Shown here one piece after another: positions 1-6,090 of a stretch of 6,826 nt of DNA (position 1 is the first letter of the stretch; every line of letters starts with the position of its first letter). Origin of the DNA: Pseudomonadota bacterium (GTDB lineage: Bacteria; Pseudomonadota; Alphaproteobacteria; UBA828; JAPUJA01); the NCBI GenBank assembly GCA_027296525.1, contig JAPUJA010000363.1, forward strand, positions 1 through 6,826, given 5' to 3'. The notes below the pieces were generated by a model. The model made no database searches, was not told where the DNA came from, and saw only the letters and a program-made list of their open reading frames with translations. A program made the translations under genes and the position numbers.

Positions 1-433
1 TGTGCGACTCGAAGTAGAGCACGCGCTCCAGGTCCTTCAAGGTCAGCTCGATCAGGTTGCCGATCCGGCTGGGAAGCGACTTGAGAAACCAGATGTGTGC
101 GACCGGCGCAGCCAAGGTGATGTGGCCCATGCGCTCGCGCCGCACCTTGGACTGGATCACCTCGACGCCGCACTTCTCGCACACGACGCCGCGATATTTC
201 ATGCGCTTGTACTTGCCGCACAGGCACTCATAGTCCTTGACCGGGCCGAAAATGCGCGCGCAGAAGAGCCCGTCCCGCTCCGGCTTGAAGGTGCGGTAGT
301 TGATCGTCTCCGGCTTTTTAATCTCGCCGTAGGACCACGAGCGGATCTTCTCAGGGCTCGCGATCGTAATCTTCAGCCGATCGAACGCCTGGGTGTCACT
401 GACCTGGCTGAAAATGTTCATCAACTGATTCAT
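1..433 (-). CDS. rpoC: DNA-directed RNA polymerase subunit beta' (5' part only)
   Basis: First 144 codons of the beta' subunit; the gene runs off the left edge of the window. With beta, beta' forms the RNA polymerase active-site cleft and clamp. The start is ATG at 433-431, with AGGAG (445-441) seven nt upstream, and the protein opens MNQLMNIFSQVSDTQAF. The following text is near-invariant in bacteria: IRSWSYGEIKKPETINYRTF at about residues 30-49, then the N-terminal zinc-binding site with Cys70, Cys72, Cys85 and Cys88 (CLCGKYKRMKYRGVVCEKC). These cysteines fall at the same positions as in E. coli beta'. RRERMGHI and HIWFLKSLPSRIG follow. All four zinc ligands are present and nothing looks broken. 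After LPSRIG the text reads NLIELTLKDLERVLYFES, slightly unlike the LLLDMTL form usual in Alphaproteobacteria, which hints at a divergent lineage. The catalytic NADFDGD motif lies outside the window. It follows rpoB by 72 nt and is almost certainly co-transcribed with it. Confidence 0.98.
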   Translation of the reverse strand, partial: MNQLMNIFSQVSDTQAFDRLKITIASPEKIRSWSYGEIKKPETINYRTFKPERDGLFCARIFGPVKDYECLCGKYKRMKYRGVVCEKCGVEVIQSKVRRERMGHITLAAPVAHIWFLKSLPSRIGNLIELTLKDLERVLYFESH

Positions 434-505
434 GAGTTTTCTCCTATACCGTCCGTGCGGCCCGCCGGCTCTTCGGGGCCGGCCATCTGTCGTGACTCGG
501 GACGA
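434..505 (-). other. rpoB-rpoC spacer with GC-rich hairpin
   Basis: This 72-nt spacer separates the rpoB stop from the rpoC start. It holds a perfect 6-bp inverted repeat, GCCGGC at 478-483 and at 464-469, around an 8-nt loop (470-477). Read on the minus strand it would fold as a short GC-rich hairpin about 30 nt before the rpoC start codon. No run of U follows, so it is not an intrinsic terminator. It could be an mRNA processing or stabilising element, or it may be chance in GC-rich DNA. The rpoC Shine-Dalgarno sequence lies downstream of the hairpin and stays unpaired. Confidence 0.4.
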
Positions 506-3500
506 TCATGATTCGGACTCGACGAGCTCGACATCGAGGCAAAGCGCTTGCATTTCCTTAATGAGGACATTGAACGACTCGGGAATGCCGGTCTCGAAGT
601 TGTCGTCACCCCGGACGATGGCCTCGTACACCTTGGTCCGCCCGGCAACGTCATCGGACTTGACCGTCAGCATCTCCTGAAGCGTATAGGCGGCACCGTA
701 CGCCTCGAGCGCCCACACTTCCATCTCACCGAAACGCTGCCCGCCGAATTGCGCCTTGCCACCCAAGGGCTGCTGGGTGACCAGGCTGTAGGGTCCGATC
801 GAGCGGGCGTGGATCTTGTCGTCCACGAGATGGTGGAGCTTGAGCATGTAGATATAACCCACCGTGACCTTGCGGGCAAAGACCTCTCCCGTGCGGCCGT
901 CAACCAACGTCATCTGGCCCGAAAGGTCGAGGTCGGCTTTCTTAAGCAACTCGACGATTTCGCGCTCCTGAGCGCCATCGAATACAGGTGTGGCCATGGG
1001 AACGCCCGGGGAGAAATCCTCGGCGAGCGCGATGATTTCGTCACTCTTCATCGAGGCCACCATGCCTTTCGCGGGCGCGCATGTTTCACCCAAGATCTCG
1101 CACAGGAATTTCCGCAACGGCTCGCTCGATCCCACCTTCTTCACCCGTTCGACCATATCGCCGATCTTTTTACCAAGACCGTGCGATGCCCAACCCAAAT
1201 GGGTTTCGAGAATCTGACCGACATTCATGCGTGACGGCACACCGAGGGGGTTCAGCACGATGTCGACGGGCGTTCCGTCCTCGAGATAGGGCATGTCTTC
1301 GATCGGCATGATTCGCGAGATGACGCCCTTGTTGCCATGACGCCCAGCCATCTTGTCGCCCGGCTGCAACTTGCGCTTTACGGCCACGAACACCTTGACC
1401 ATCTTGAGCACGCCGGGCGGCAGCTCGTCGCCGCGCTGGAGCTTGTCGACTTTGCTCTCGAGTCGCTCCTGGAGGCGCTTCTGTTCTCTGTCGAGCTCCT
1501 TCTTGAGCTCCTCGACCTCCTCCACGATCGCCGCGCTCTTGAGCACGATCTGCCACCACTGTCCGGGTGTAAAGCGCGAGAGAACCCCTTCGGTGATCCT
1601 GACGTTGGTGCCGAAACCCTTCGGCCCACTGGCGCCTATCCGGCCCAGAAGGAGCGTTTTCAGACGATTGTAAATATTGCGCTCGAGGATCGCCTGTTCG
1701 TCGTTCTTATCCTTGACCAGCCGGTCGATATCGTCGCGCTCGATGGCTCGGGCGCGCTCGTCCTTCTCGACGCCGCGACGCGAGAAGACGCGCACTTCCA
1801 CCACCGTGCCCGACACCCCGGGCGGGACCCTGAGAGACGTGTCACGAACATCGGAAGCTTTCTCGCCGAAGATCGCGCGCAGGAGTTTCTCCTCAGGCGT
1901 CATGGGTGATTCACCCTTCGGCGTGATCTTGCCAACGAGGATGTCGCTCGACTCGACCTCGGCGCCGACATACACGATTCCCGCCTCGTCCAGATTGCCC
2001 AGCGCCTCCTCGCCAACGTTCGGAATGTCTCGGGTGATATCCTCTTGGCCGAGCTTGGTGTCGCGCGCCATAACCTCGAATTCCTCAATATGAATCGAGG
2101 TGAATACGTCGTCGCGCACGAGCCGTTCTGAAATGAGGATTGAGTCCTCGTAATTGTAGCCGTTCCACGGCATGAACGCGACGAGCACGTTGCGGCCCAA
2201 CGCGAGCTCGCCACGGTCGGTGCTCGGACCGTCTGCAATGATCTCCCCTGCCCCCACCGCGTCGCCGACCTTCACGAGTGGCCGTTGGGTAATGCAGGTG
2301 TTTTGGTTCGAGCGTTGAAATTTGAGCAGATTGTAAATGTCGACGCCGATCGTCGAGCCATCGCTCTCGTTCGTTGCTCGCACCACGATGCGTGTGGCAT
2401 CGATCTGATCGATCACGCCCGTGCGCCGCGCAATGATCGCCACGCCTGAATCTCGGGCCACCACCCCTTCCATGCCCGTACCGACGAGTGGAGCCTCCGT
2501 CCGAACGAGCGGCACCGCCTGGCGTTGCATGTTGGAGCCCATGAGTGCACGGTTCGCGTCGTCGTTCTCAAGGAAAGGAATGAGCGCCGCGGCGACTGAA
2601 ACGAGTTGTTTCGGCGAAACATCCATGTAGTCAATCGCCTCAGGAACCGACATGACGAACTCGCCCTTGCGACGGCAACTCACAAGCGACTCGGCGAACA
2701 TGCCGCTCTTGTTGAGCTGGGAGTTCGCCTGCGCGATCGTGTATTTGCCTTCGTCCATAGCCGAAAGATAGACAACCTCATTTGTCACCTTGTCTTTCAC
2801 CACCCTTCGGTAAGGGCTTTCGATAAAGCCGTAGGGATTGACGCGGGCGTAGGTCGCAAGGCTGTTGATCAGACCAATATTCGGCCCCTCCGGCGTCTCG
2901 ATGGGGCAGATCCGGCCGTAATGCGAGGGGTGCACGTCACGCACCTCGAAGCCCGCGCGCTCCCGGGTCAAGCCGCCCGGTCCCAACGCCGAGAGCCGCC
3001 GCTTGTGCGTGATCTCAGCCAACGGGTTGGTTTGATCCATGAATTGCGAGAGCTGCGAGGAGCCGAAGAACTCGCGTACGGCCGCCGCCGCCGGCTTGGC
3101 GTTGATCAGATCGTGCGGCATCACCGTGTCGATATCGACGGAACTCATGCGTTCGCGGATCGCGCGCTCCATACGCAAGAGGCCCACGCGATACTGGTTC
3201 TCCATCAGCTCGCCCACCGAGCGCACCCGCCGGTTGCCGAGATGGTCGATATCGTCGATCTCGCCCTTGCCGTCCTTCAGATCGACGAGGGTGGCGACCG
3301 TGGTGAGAATATCCTGCACCCGCATGACGCGAATGTTGTCATCGCCCGTAAGGCCCAGGCGCGAGTTCATTTTCACTCGGCCCACCGCCGAGAGGTCATA
3401 GCGTTCCGATCCTTCGATGATGAGTGCGCTCTCGGGGAGCCAGACCGGACCCTTGATCACGGGATCGCACTGTGCCGCCGGGATGACAATCTGTGCCCAG

Positions 3501-4819
3501 CCATCGGACTGCTCGAGGACCCAGACCCTGTCAATCAGATCCCGCTTCAACGTCGCCAAAGGCCGGCCGCGACTCTTGGGCCGGCTGAACACCTCCGCCG
3601 TATCCTGGACCAGCTTCGCCCGGCCGAAGAAAAGCTCGTAGAAGAGCTTCTCCGCCGTCTCGACCGTCGGCGGTTCACCCGGCCGCATGACCCGATAGAT
3701 TTCGATCAGCGCCTCTTCCCGCGTCGTCGACTTGTCCGCCAAAAGGGTATTGCGGATGTATGCCCCTACATGGATATGGTCGATGGCGAGCGTGGGTATT
3801 TCCGAGACCTTCGCCTCATCCAACGCTTGGATGATTTCTTCCGTGAGCTCTCCGCCGGCCTCGACGTAGATCTCTCCAGTCTCTTCGTTGATGAGGTCGA
3901 GCGCGGCGTAGTGTCCCAGGATGTCCTCATGAGAGACGAGCTGCTCGGTGACGCCTTCTTCCTTGAGCTTTTGGACGAGGCGCGGCGTCAAGCGGGTGCC
4001 TGCCTTGGCCACCACCTTGCCCCGGCGGGAATCGACCAGATCGCGGAGAAGCTTCGTGCCCGCCAGACGCTCCAGGTTCACCGGCGCCTTCCAGCCGCTC
4101 TTGACCTGCGTGTAGGTTGCCACGTTATAGAAACGGTCGAGGACATCCTGAGTGGACATGCCCAACGTGCGGAGCAGCACCGTTACCGGAAGCTTGCGCC
4201 GGCGGTCGATCCTCACATGGAGGATATCCTTCGCGTCGAACTCCAAATCGAGCCAAGAACCGCGATACGGGATGACGCGCGCCGCGAAGAGAAACTTGCC
4301 CGAACTGTGCGTCTTGCCTTTGTCGTGGTCGAAAAAGACCCCCGGCGAACGATGCATCTGCGAGACGATGACGCGTTCAGTGCCGTTGATAACGAAGGTT
4401 CCGTTCTCCGTCATCAAGGGCATATCGCCCATATAAACGTCTTGCTCCTTGATGTCGCGGACGGTCTTGAGCCCGGTCTCCTCATCGACATCCCACACGA
4501 TGAGCCGAAGCGTGACCTTCAGGGGCGCCCCATAGGTCATGCCCCTTTGCTGGCATTCCTCGACATCGTATTTCGGCTCTTCGAACTCGTACTTGACGAA
4601 TTCGAGCGAGGACCGTTCGGAGAAATCCTTGATGGGAAAAACCGACCGGAAGACTTCCTGAAGCCCCTCGCTCAGCCGTGCCCTCGGATCGGCATGCATT
4701 TGAAGAAATTTCTCATAGGAATTCTTCTGAACCTCGATGAGGTTCGGCATCGAGGAAACCTCGGGAATCCGTCCGAAGTTCAGGCGAACCCGAATACGCG
4801 GGGAGTAGGTTTGCGCCAT
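506..4819 (-). CDS. rpoB: DNA-directed RNA polymerase subunit beta
   Basis: The 1437-residue beta subunit, complete. It starts at ATG with AAGGGG (4830-4825) five nt upstream and ends in TGA. It builds one side of the polymerase cleft and carries the rifampicin pocket. Conserved blocks in order: HRSPGVFFDHDKGKTHSSGK (156-175), lobe text IEIYRVMRPGEPP (372-384), ERYDLSAVGR (472-481), rifampicin cluster I (586-612), RDVHPSHYGRICPIETPEGP (627-646), MPWNGYNYEDSI (883-894), the catalytic-core lysines Lys1156 and Lys1164 in PGDKMAGRHGNKG, and the C-terminal KAQFGGQRFGEMEVWALEAY (1355-1374). Residues about 1018-1130 are a charged, coiled-coil-like proteobacterial insertion. Two related stretches, GKVVAKAGTRLT (267-278) and GEIYVEAGGELT (315-326), lie in the lobe insertion. 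The family in Alphaproteobacteria is usually near 1380 residues. The excess is mainly a roughly 72-residue segment at 399-470, described separately. It lies 260 nt after rplL and 72 nt before rpoC. Confidence 0.99.
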   Translation of the reverse strand: MAQTYSPRIRVRLNFGRIPEVSSMPNLIEVQKNSYEKFLQMHADPRARLSEGLQEVFRSVFPIKDFSERSSLEFVKYEFEEPKYDVEECQQRGMTYGAPLKVTLRLIVWDVDEETGLKTVRDIKEQDVYMGDMPLMTENGTFVINGTERVIVSQMHRSPGVFFDHDKGKTHSSGKFLFAARVIPYRGSWLDLEFDAKDILHVRIDRRRKLPVTVLLRTLGMSTQDVLDRFYNVATYTQVKSGWKAPVNLERLAGTKLLRDLVDSRRGKVVAKAGTRLTPRLVQKLKEEGVTEQLVSHEDILGHYAALDLINEETGEIYVEAGGELTEEIIQALDEAKVSEIPTLAIDHIHVGAYIRNTLLADKSTTREEALIEIYRVMRPGEPPTVETAEKLFYELFFGRAKLVQDTAEVFSRPKSRGRPLATLKRDLIDRVWVLEQSDGWAQIVIPAAQCDPVIKGPVWLPESALIIEGSERYDLSAVGRVKMNSRLGLTGDDNIRVMRVQDILTTVATLVDLKDGKGEIDDIDHLGNRRVRSVGELMENQYRVGLLRMERAIRERMSSVDIDTVMPHDLINAKPAAAAVREFFGSSQLSQFMDQTNPLAEITHKRRLSALGPGGLTRERAGFEVRDVHPSHYGRICPIETPEGPNIGLINSLATYARVNPYGFIESPYRRVVKDKVTNEVVYLSAMDEGKYTIAQANSQLNKSGMFAESLVSCRRKGEFVMSVPEAIDYMDVSPKQLVSVAAALIPFLENDDANRALMGSNMQRQAVPLVRTEAPLVGTGMEGVVARDSGVAIIARRTGVIDQIDATRIVVRATNESDGSTIGVDIYNLLKFQRSNQNTCITQRPLVKVGDAVGAGEIIADGPSTDRGELALGRNVLVAFMPWNGYNYEDSILISERLVRDDVFTSIHIEEFEVMARDTKLGQEDITRDIPNVGEEALGNLDEAGIVYVGAEVESSDILVGKITPKGESPMTPEEKLLRAIFGEKASDVRDTSLRVPPGVSGTVVEVRVFSRRGVEKDERARAIERDDIDRLVKDKNDEQAILERNIYNRLKTLLLGRIGASGPKGFGTNVRITEGVLSRFTPGQWWQIVLKSAAIVEEVEELKKELDREQKRLQERLESKVDKLQRGDELPPGVLKMVKVFVAVKRKLQPGDKMAGRHGNKGVISRIMPIEDMPYLEDGTPVDIVLNPLGVPSRMNVGQILETHLGWASHGLGKKIGDMVERVKKVGSSEPLRKFLCEILGETCAPAKGMVASMKSDEIIALAEDFSPGVPMATPVFDGAQEREIVELLKKADLDLSGQMTLVDGRTGEVFARKVTVGYIYMLKLHHLVDDKIHARSIGPYSLVTQQPLGGKAQFGGQRFGEMEVWALEAYGAAYTLQEMLTVKSDDVAGRTKVYEAIVRGDDNFETGIPESFNVLIKEMQALCLDVELVESES
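2984..3064 (-). other. Rifampicin-binding cluster I of rpoB, wild-type
   Basis: Residues 586-612 match the E. coli 507-533 rifampicin region with a constant offset of 79. The positions most often mutated in resistant strains carry the sensitive residue: Gln592 (E. coli 513), Asp595 (516), His605 (526), Arg608 (529) and Ser610 (531). Differences from E. coli are Thr597 for Asn518, Ala601 for Ser522 and Leu609 for Ile530. From memory, Thr and Ala also occur at those positions in sensitive bacteria such as Bacillus. By inference this enzyme should be rifampicin-sensitive, unless the accessory domain in the lobe or drug uptake changes that. Confidence 0.85.
3410..3625 (-). other. In-frame lineage-specific insertion in the RpoB lobe, SH3b-like
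   Basis: RpoB residues about 399-470 interrupt a junction that is only a few residues long in E. coli and typical Alphaproteobacteria. There, a Phe-Phe at the end of the PPT...LFF helix is followed almost at once by ERYDLSAVGR. Here LFF ends at residue 398 and ERYDL resumes at 472. By eye the site corresponds to E. coli beta positions about 390-393, inside the lobe. The inserted text contains RPKSRGRPLATL (413-424), VWVLEQSDGWAQIVIP (432-447) and GPVWLPESALI (457-467). This order of Pro/Gly turn, short strands, a DGWA-type Trp strand and a closing VWL...SAL strand recalls bacterial SH3 (SH3b) domains. Presence of the insertion is seen directly by comparison with remembered homologues; the fold is inference. 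Base composition resembles the rest of rpoB, and there are no stops or frame breaks. Confidence 0.75.
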
Positions 4820-5079
4820 AATGGCCCCTTCTTTAGATCACCCAGGCACGGTCCACTGGCAGGGCGCGCCCGGCCGCAGGGACGTGTTCGAATTGAACGC
4901 GTAAATCACGTACATCGCGACGGTGGCCGAATGAATCGACCGGCAAGGCGAGCAACAGCCGCGCCACGGCGCCGAGCCGCCCGATCAGGCGTCCTCGGCA
5001 TAACGGCGATAAACCGATCGAAAAGATTCGGCGAACCACCACGCCCAACCGCTCGGCGCGATCCATCTTGAATCGCAGC
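4820..5079 (-). other. rplL-rpoB intergenic spacer
   Basis: This is the longest gap in the cluster, 260 nt between the rplL stop and the rpoB start. In E. coli the corresponding gap carries an attenuator and an RNase III processing site that lower polymerase expression relative to the ribosomal proteins. A similar role here would be inference. I see no intrinsic terminator with a U-run and no convincing sigma-70-type promoter on the minus strand. A 10-bp perfect palindrome, GGGCGCGCCC, lies at 4862-4871. The last bases carry the rpoB Shine-Dalgarno sequence (4825-4830). A weak ORF fills most of the gap and is listed separately. Confidence 0.6.
4833..5066 (-). CDS. Doubtful small ORF filling the rplL-rpoB spacer (77 codons)
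   Basis: An open frame of 77 codons starts at an ATG 13 nt after the rplL stop and ends in TAA 13 nt before the rpoB start, so it fits the gap almost exactly. The product would begin MDRAERLGVVVRRIFSIG and end PVDRAWVI. I do not recognise it. Points against it: no good Shine-Dalgarno sequence precedes the ATG, roughly one residue in six is arginine, there is no lysine or asparagine, and third-position GC (about 70 percent, counted by hand) is not above first-position GC (about 75 percent), unlike real genes in GC-rich genomes. No signal peptide or known motif is visible. The frame stays open upstream to an ATG at 5093 inside rplL. It is most likely an accidental ORF in a GC-rich spacer, and is kept here because of its tight fit. 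Confidence 0.15.
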   Translation of the reverse strand: MDRAERLGVVVRRIFSIGLSPLCRGRLIGRLGAVARLLLALPVDSFGHRRDVRDLRVQFEHVPAAGRALPVDRAWVI

Positions 5080-5451
5080 CTATTTGATCTCAACGGTTGC
5101 GCCTGCGGCCTCGAGTTGCTCCTTCATCTTTGCGGCCTCCTCTTTGGAAACCCCTTCCTTGACGGGCTTCGGAGCCGCTTCGACAAGGTCTTTCGCTTCC
5201 TTGAGACCAAGGCGGGTCAGCGCCCGCACTTCCTTGATCACGTTGATCTTCTTCTCACCGAACGCGGCAAGCATGACGGTGAACTCCGTCTGCTCTTCAT
5301 CGGCTTCCGCGGCGGCAGCCGGGACCGCGCCGACTGCGACGGGCACCGCGGCCGAGACGCCCCATTTCTCCTCGAGCATTTTCGCGAGCTCACCCGCTTC
5401 CAGAACCGTAAGCGACGAGAGCTCGTCTGCAATCTTGGCTATGTCCGCCAT
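5080..5451 (-). CDS. rplL: Large ribosomal subunit protein bL12 (L7/L12)
   Basis: Complete 123-residue stalk protein of normal family length. Dimers of bL12 attach to uL10 and recruit the GTPases EF-Tu, EF-G, IF2 and RF3 to the ribosome. Three parts are visible: an N-terminal dimerisation and uL10-binding region (1-33, LSSLTVLEAGELAKMLEEKW), an Ala/Val/Pro-rich hinge (about 34-50), and a globular factor-binding domain (about 52-123) with INVIKEVRALTRLGLKEAKD and KEGVSKEEAAKMKEQLEAAG. The N-terminus is the alphaproteobacterial type. Oddity: residue 80 is Arg (codon at 5214-5212) where the common motif reads TGLGLKEAKD. The ATG start has AAGGGA (5462-5457) five nt upstream, and the stop is TAG. 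It lies 35 nt after rplJ, its binding partner, and is probably translated at higher yield than its neighbours because the stalk holds several copies. Confidence 0.98.
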   Translation of the reverse strand: MADIAKIADELSSLTVLEAGELAKMLEEKWGVSAAVPVAVGAVPAAAAEADEEQTEFTVMLAAFGEKKINVIKEVRALTRLGLKEAKDLVEAAPKPVKEGVSKEEAAKMKEQLEAAGATVEIK

Positions 5452-5486
5452 CTCATTCCCTTTGATTGGAGGTTAAACGTGAAATT

Positions 5487-6014
5487 TCAGGAACTTCCTT
5501 CTGCATCTCCGGTTTGCGCGTAGGCCATGACGACACGCGCGAGTTGGCCCGCCGGCGCCTGCAACACGCCAACCAACTTGCCGGCCGGAGCCTGTAGGAG
5601 CCCGACCAACTTGCCGCGCAACTCATCGAGCGAAGGCAGCTTGGCAAGCTCGCCAACAGCCTGAGCGTCCAAAACCGTCTCGCCCAATGTGCCGCCCAGA
5701 ACCACGAGCTTTTTGGATTTCTTTGCGAAATCGACGATGATCTTAGCCGCGGCCACGGGATCGGCCGAATAGCCGATGGCCGTCGGACCGCTGAACAAAT
5801 CAGCAATCGCCGCGGCAGGCGACCCGTCCAGCGCGCGCCGCGTCAGACTGTTTTTCGTGACCCGGTAGGTGGCCCCCCCCTCGCGCATGCTGCGGCGCAG
5901 ATCCGACGATTCCGAGGCGCTCAAGCCGGTCTGATGCACAACCACCACGATCGTCGCATCGGAAAAGATCTGGCGGAGCGCGCCGACGATCGCTTCCTTT
6001 TTCGTTCGATCCAC
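5487..6014 (-). CDS. rplJ: Large ribosomal subunit protein uL10
   Basis: Complete 175-residue protein that anchors the bL12 stalk to 23S rRNA beside uL11. The globular RNA-binding part (about 1-125) contains ATIVVVVHQTGLSA, LRRSMREGGATYRVTKNSL, LFSGPTAIGYSADPVAAAK and KKLVVLGGTLGETVLDA, all typical of the family. The C-terminal helix (about 128-167) binds bL12. It consists of three 11-residue units at 134-144, 145-155 and 156-166, the first two nearly identical. It is about ten residues longer than E. coli uL10, which holds two bL12 dimers, so three dimers (six copies of bL12) are inferred, as known for Thermotoga and expected for Alphaproteobacteria. The start is GTG at 6014-6012, chosen because the protein aligns from MDRTKKEAIV and a strong GGAGGA (6026-6021) sits six nt upstream. 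In other bacteria uL10 with bL12 represses its own mRNA. Confidence 0.98.
   Translation of the reverse strand: MDRTKKEAIVGALRQIFSDATIVVVVHQTGLSASESSDLRRSMREGGATYRVTKNSLTRRALDGSPAAAIADLFSGPTAIGYSADPVAAAKIIVDFAKKSKKLVVLGGTLGETVLDAQAVGELAKLPSLDELRGKLVGLLQAPAGKLVGVLQAPAGQLARVVMAYAQTGDAEGSS
5550..5612 (-). repeat. Tandem 33-nt repeat encoding the bL12-binding helix of uL10
   Basis: Codons 135-144 (KLVGLLQAPA) and 146-155 (KLVGVLQAPA), separated by one Gly, are two copies of an 11-residue unit differing at one residue. A third, diverged unit (GQLARVVMAYA, 156-166) follows. The DNA copies differ at several synonymous positions, for example CAG-GCT against CAG-GCG for Gln-Ala, so this is not a fresh duplication. 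Each unit is one binding turn for a bL12 N-terminal dimer. Confidence 0.8.
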
Positions 6015-6090
6015 GATCCTTCCTCCGATCAGCGTTCGCCCGGCAGGCTGTTTGAATTCATTGCCGCTGGTCCTTCCGGAATCGCCCGCA
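6015..6090 (-). promoter_or_regulatory. rplA-rplJ leader, candidate L10 (uL10-binding) leader RNA
   Basis: A 76-nt spacer precedes rplJ. As RNA it can pair 6066-6069 (CAGC) with 6030-6033 (GCTG) and 6062-6065 (GGCA) with 6042-6045 (TGCC), leaving an asymmetric 8-nt bulge (6034-6041) and a loop that includes an AATTC stretch. A stem interrupted by a one-sided purine-containing bulge is the sort of architecture seen in L10 leaders, where uL10-bL12 binds a kink-turn and shuts down translation. Just downstream the Shine-Dalgarno sequence lies between two GATC tetramers (6015-6018 and 6027-6030) that could close a weak hairpin. The pairing is seen by hand and the function is inferred from gene position. 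Confidence 0.4.
6021..6026 (-). promoter_or_regulatory. Shine-Dalgarno sequence that fixes the GTG start of rplJ
   Basis: GGAGGA on the minus strand, six nt upstream of the GTG at 6014-6012, is the strongest ribosome binding site in the window. It supports initiation at this GTG, and the resulting N-terminus (MDRTKKEAIV) matches the family. Confidence 0.8.

Noticed and set aside
2..511. Plus-strand open frame of 169 codons opposite rpoC and the rpoB-rpoC spacer
   Set aside because: It is a shadow of the rpoC coding strand. The rpoC zinc-site cysteines and conserved blocks prove the minus frame, and the plus frame shows no known motif.
548..1234. Plus-strand open frame of 228 codons opposite the 3' part of rpoB
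   Set aside because: It is antisense to the strongly conserved C-terminal part of RpoB, has no independent ribosome site or family resemblance, and is explained by codon bias.
2984..3064. Possible rifampicin-resistance substitutions in rpoB
   Set aside because: The main resistance positions all carry the sensitive residue. The Thr and Ala differences are, from memory, normal variants in other sensitive bacteria.
3410..3625. The RpoB insertion as an intein or a mobile palindromic element
   Set aside because: At about 72 residues it is too short for an intein and lacks intein splice-junction residues. Its ends show no inverted repeat and no flanking duplication.
4862..4871. Palindrome GGGCGCGCCC as a terminator in the rplL-rpoB spacer
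   Set aside because: It has no loop between its halves and no following U-run, so it cannot act as an intrinsic terminator. Such palindromes are expected by chance in GC-rich DNA.
2606..5071. An 821-codon plus-strand open frame antisense to rpoB
   Set aside because: It runs opposite to unmistakable rpoB sequence, is rich in Arg, His, Asp and Leu with no recognisable domain, and is the kind of long antisense frame expected from codon bias in GC-rich genes.
5068..5523. Plus-strand open frame of 151 codons across rplL and the end of rplJ
   Set aside because: It covers two well-supported ribosomal protein genes on the other strand, and its Leu/Arg-rich translation is typical of an antisense shadow.
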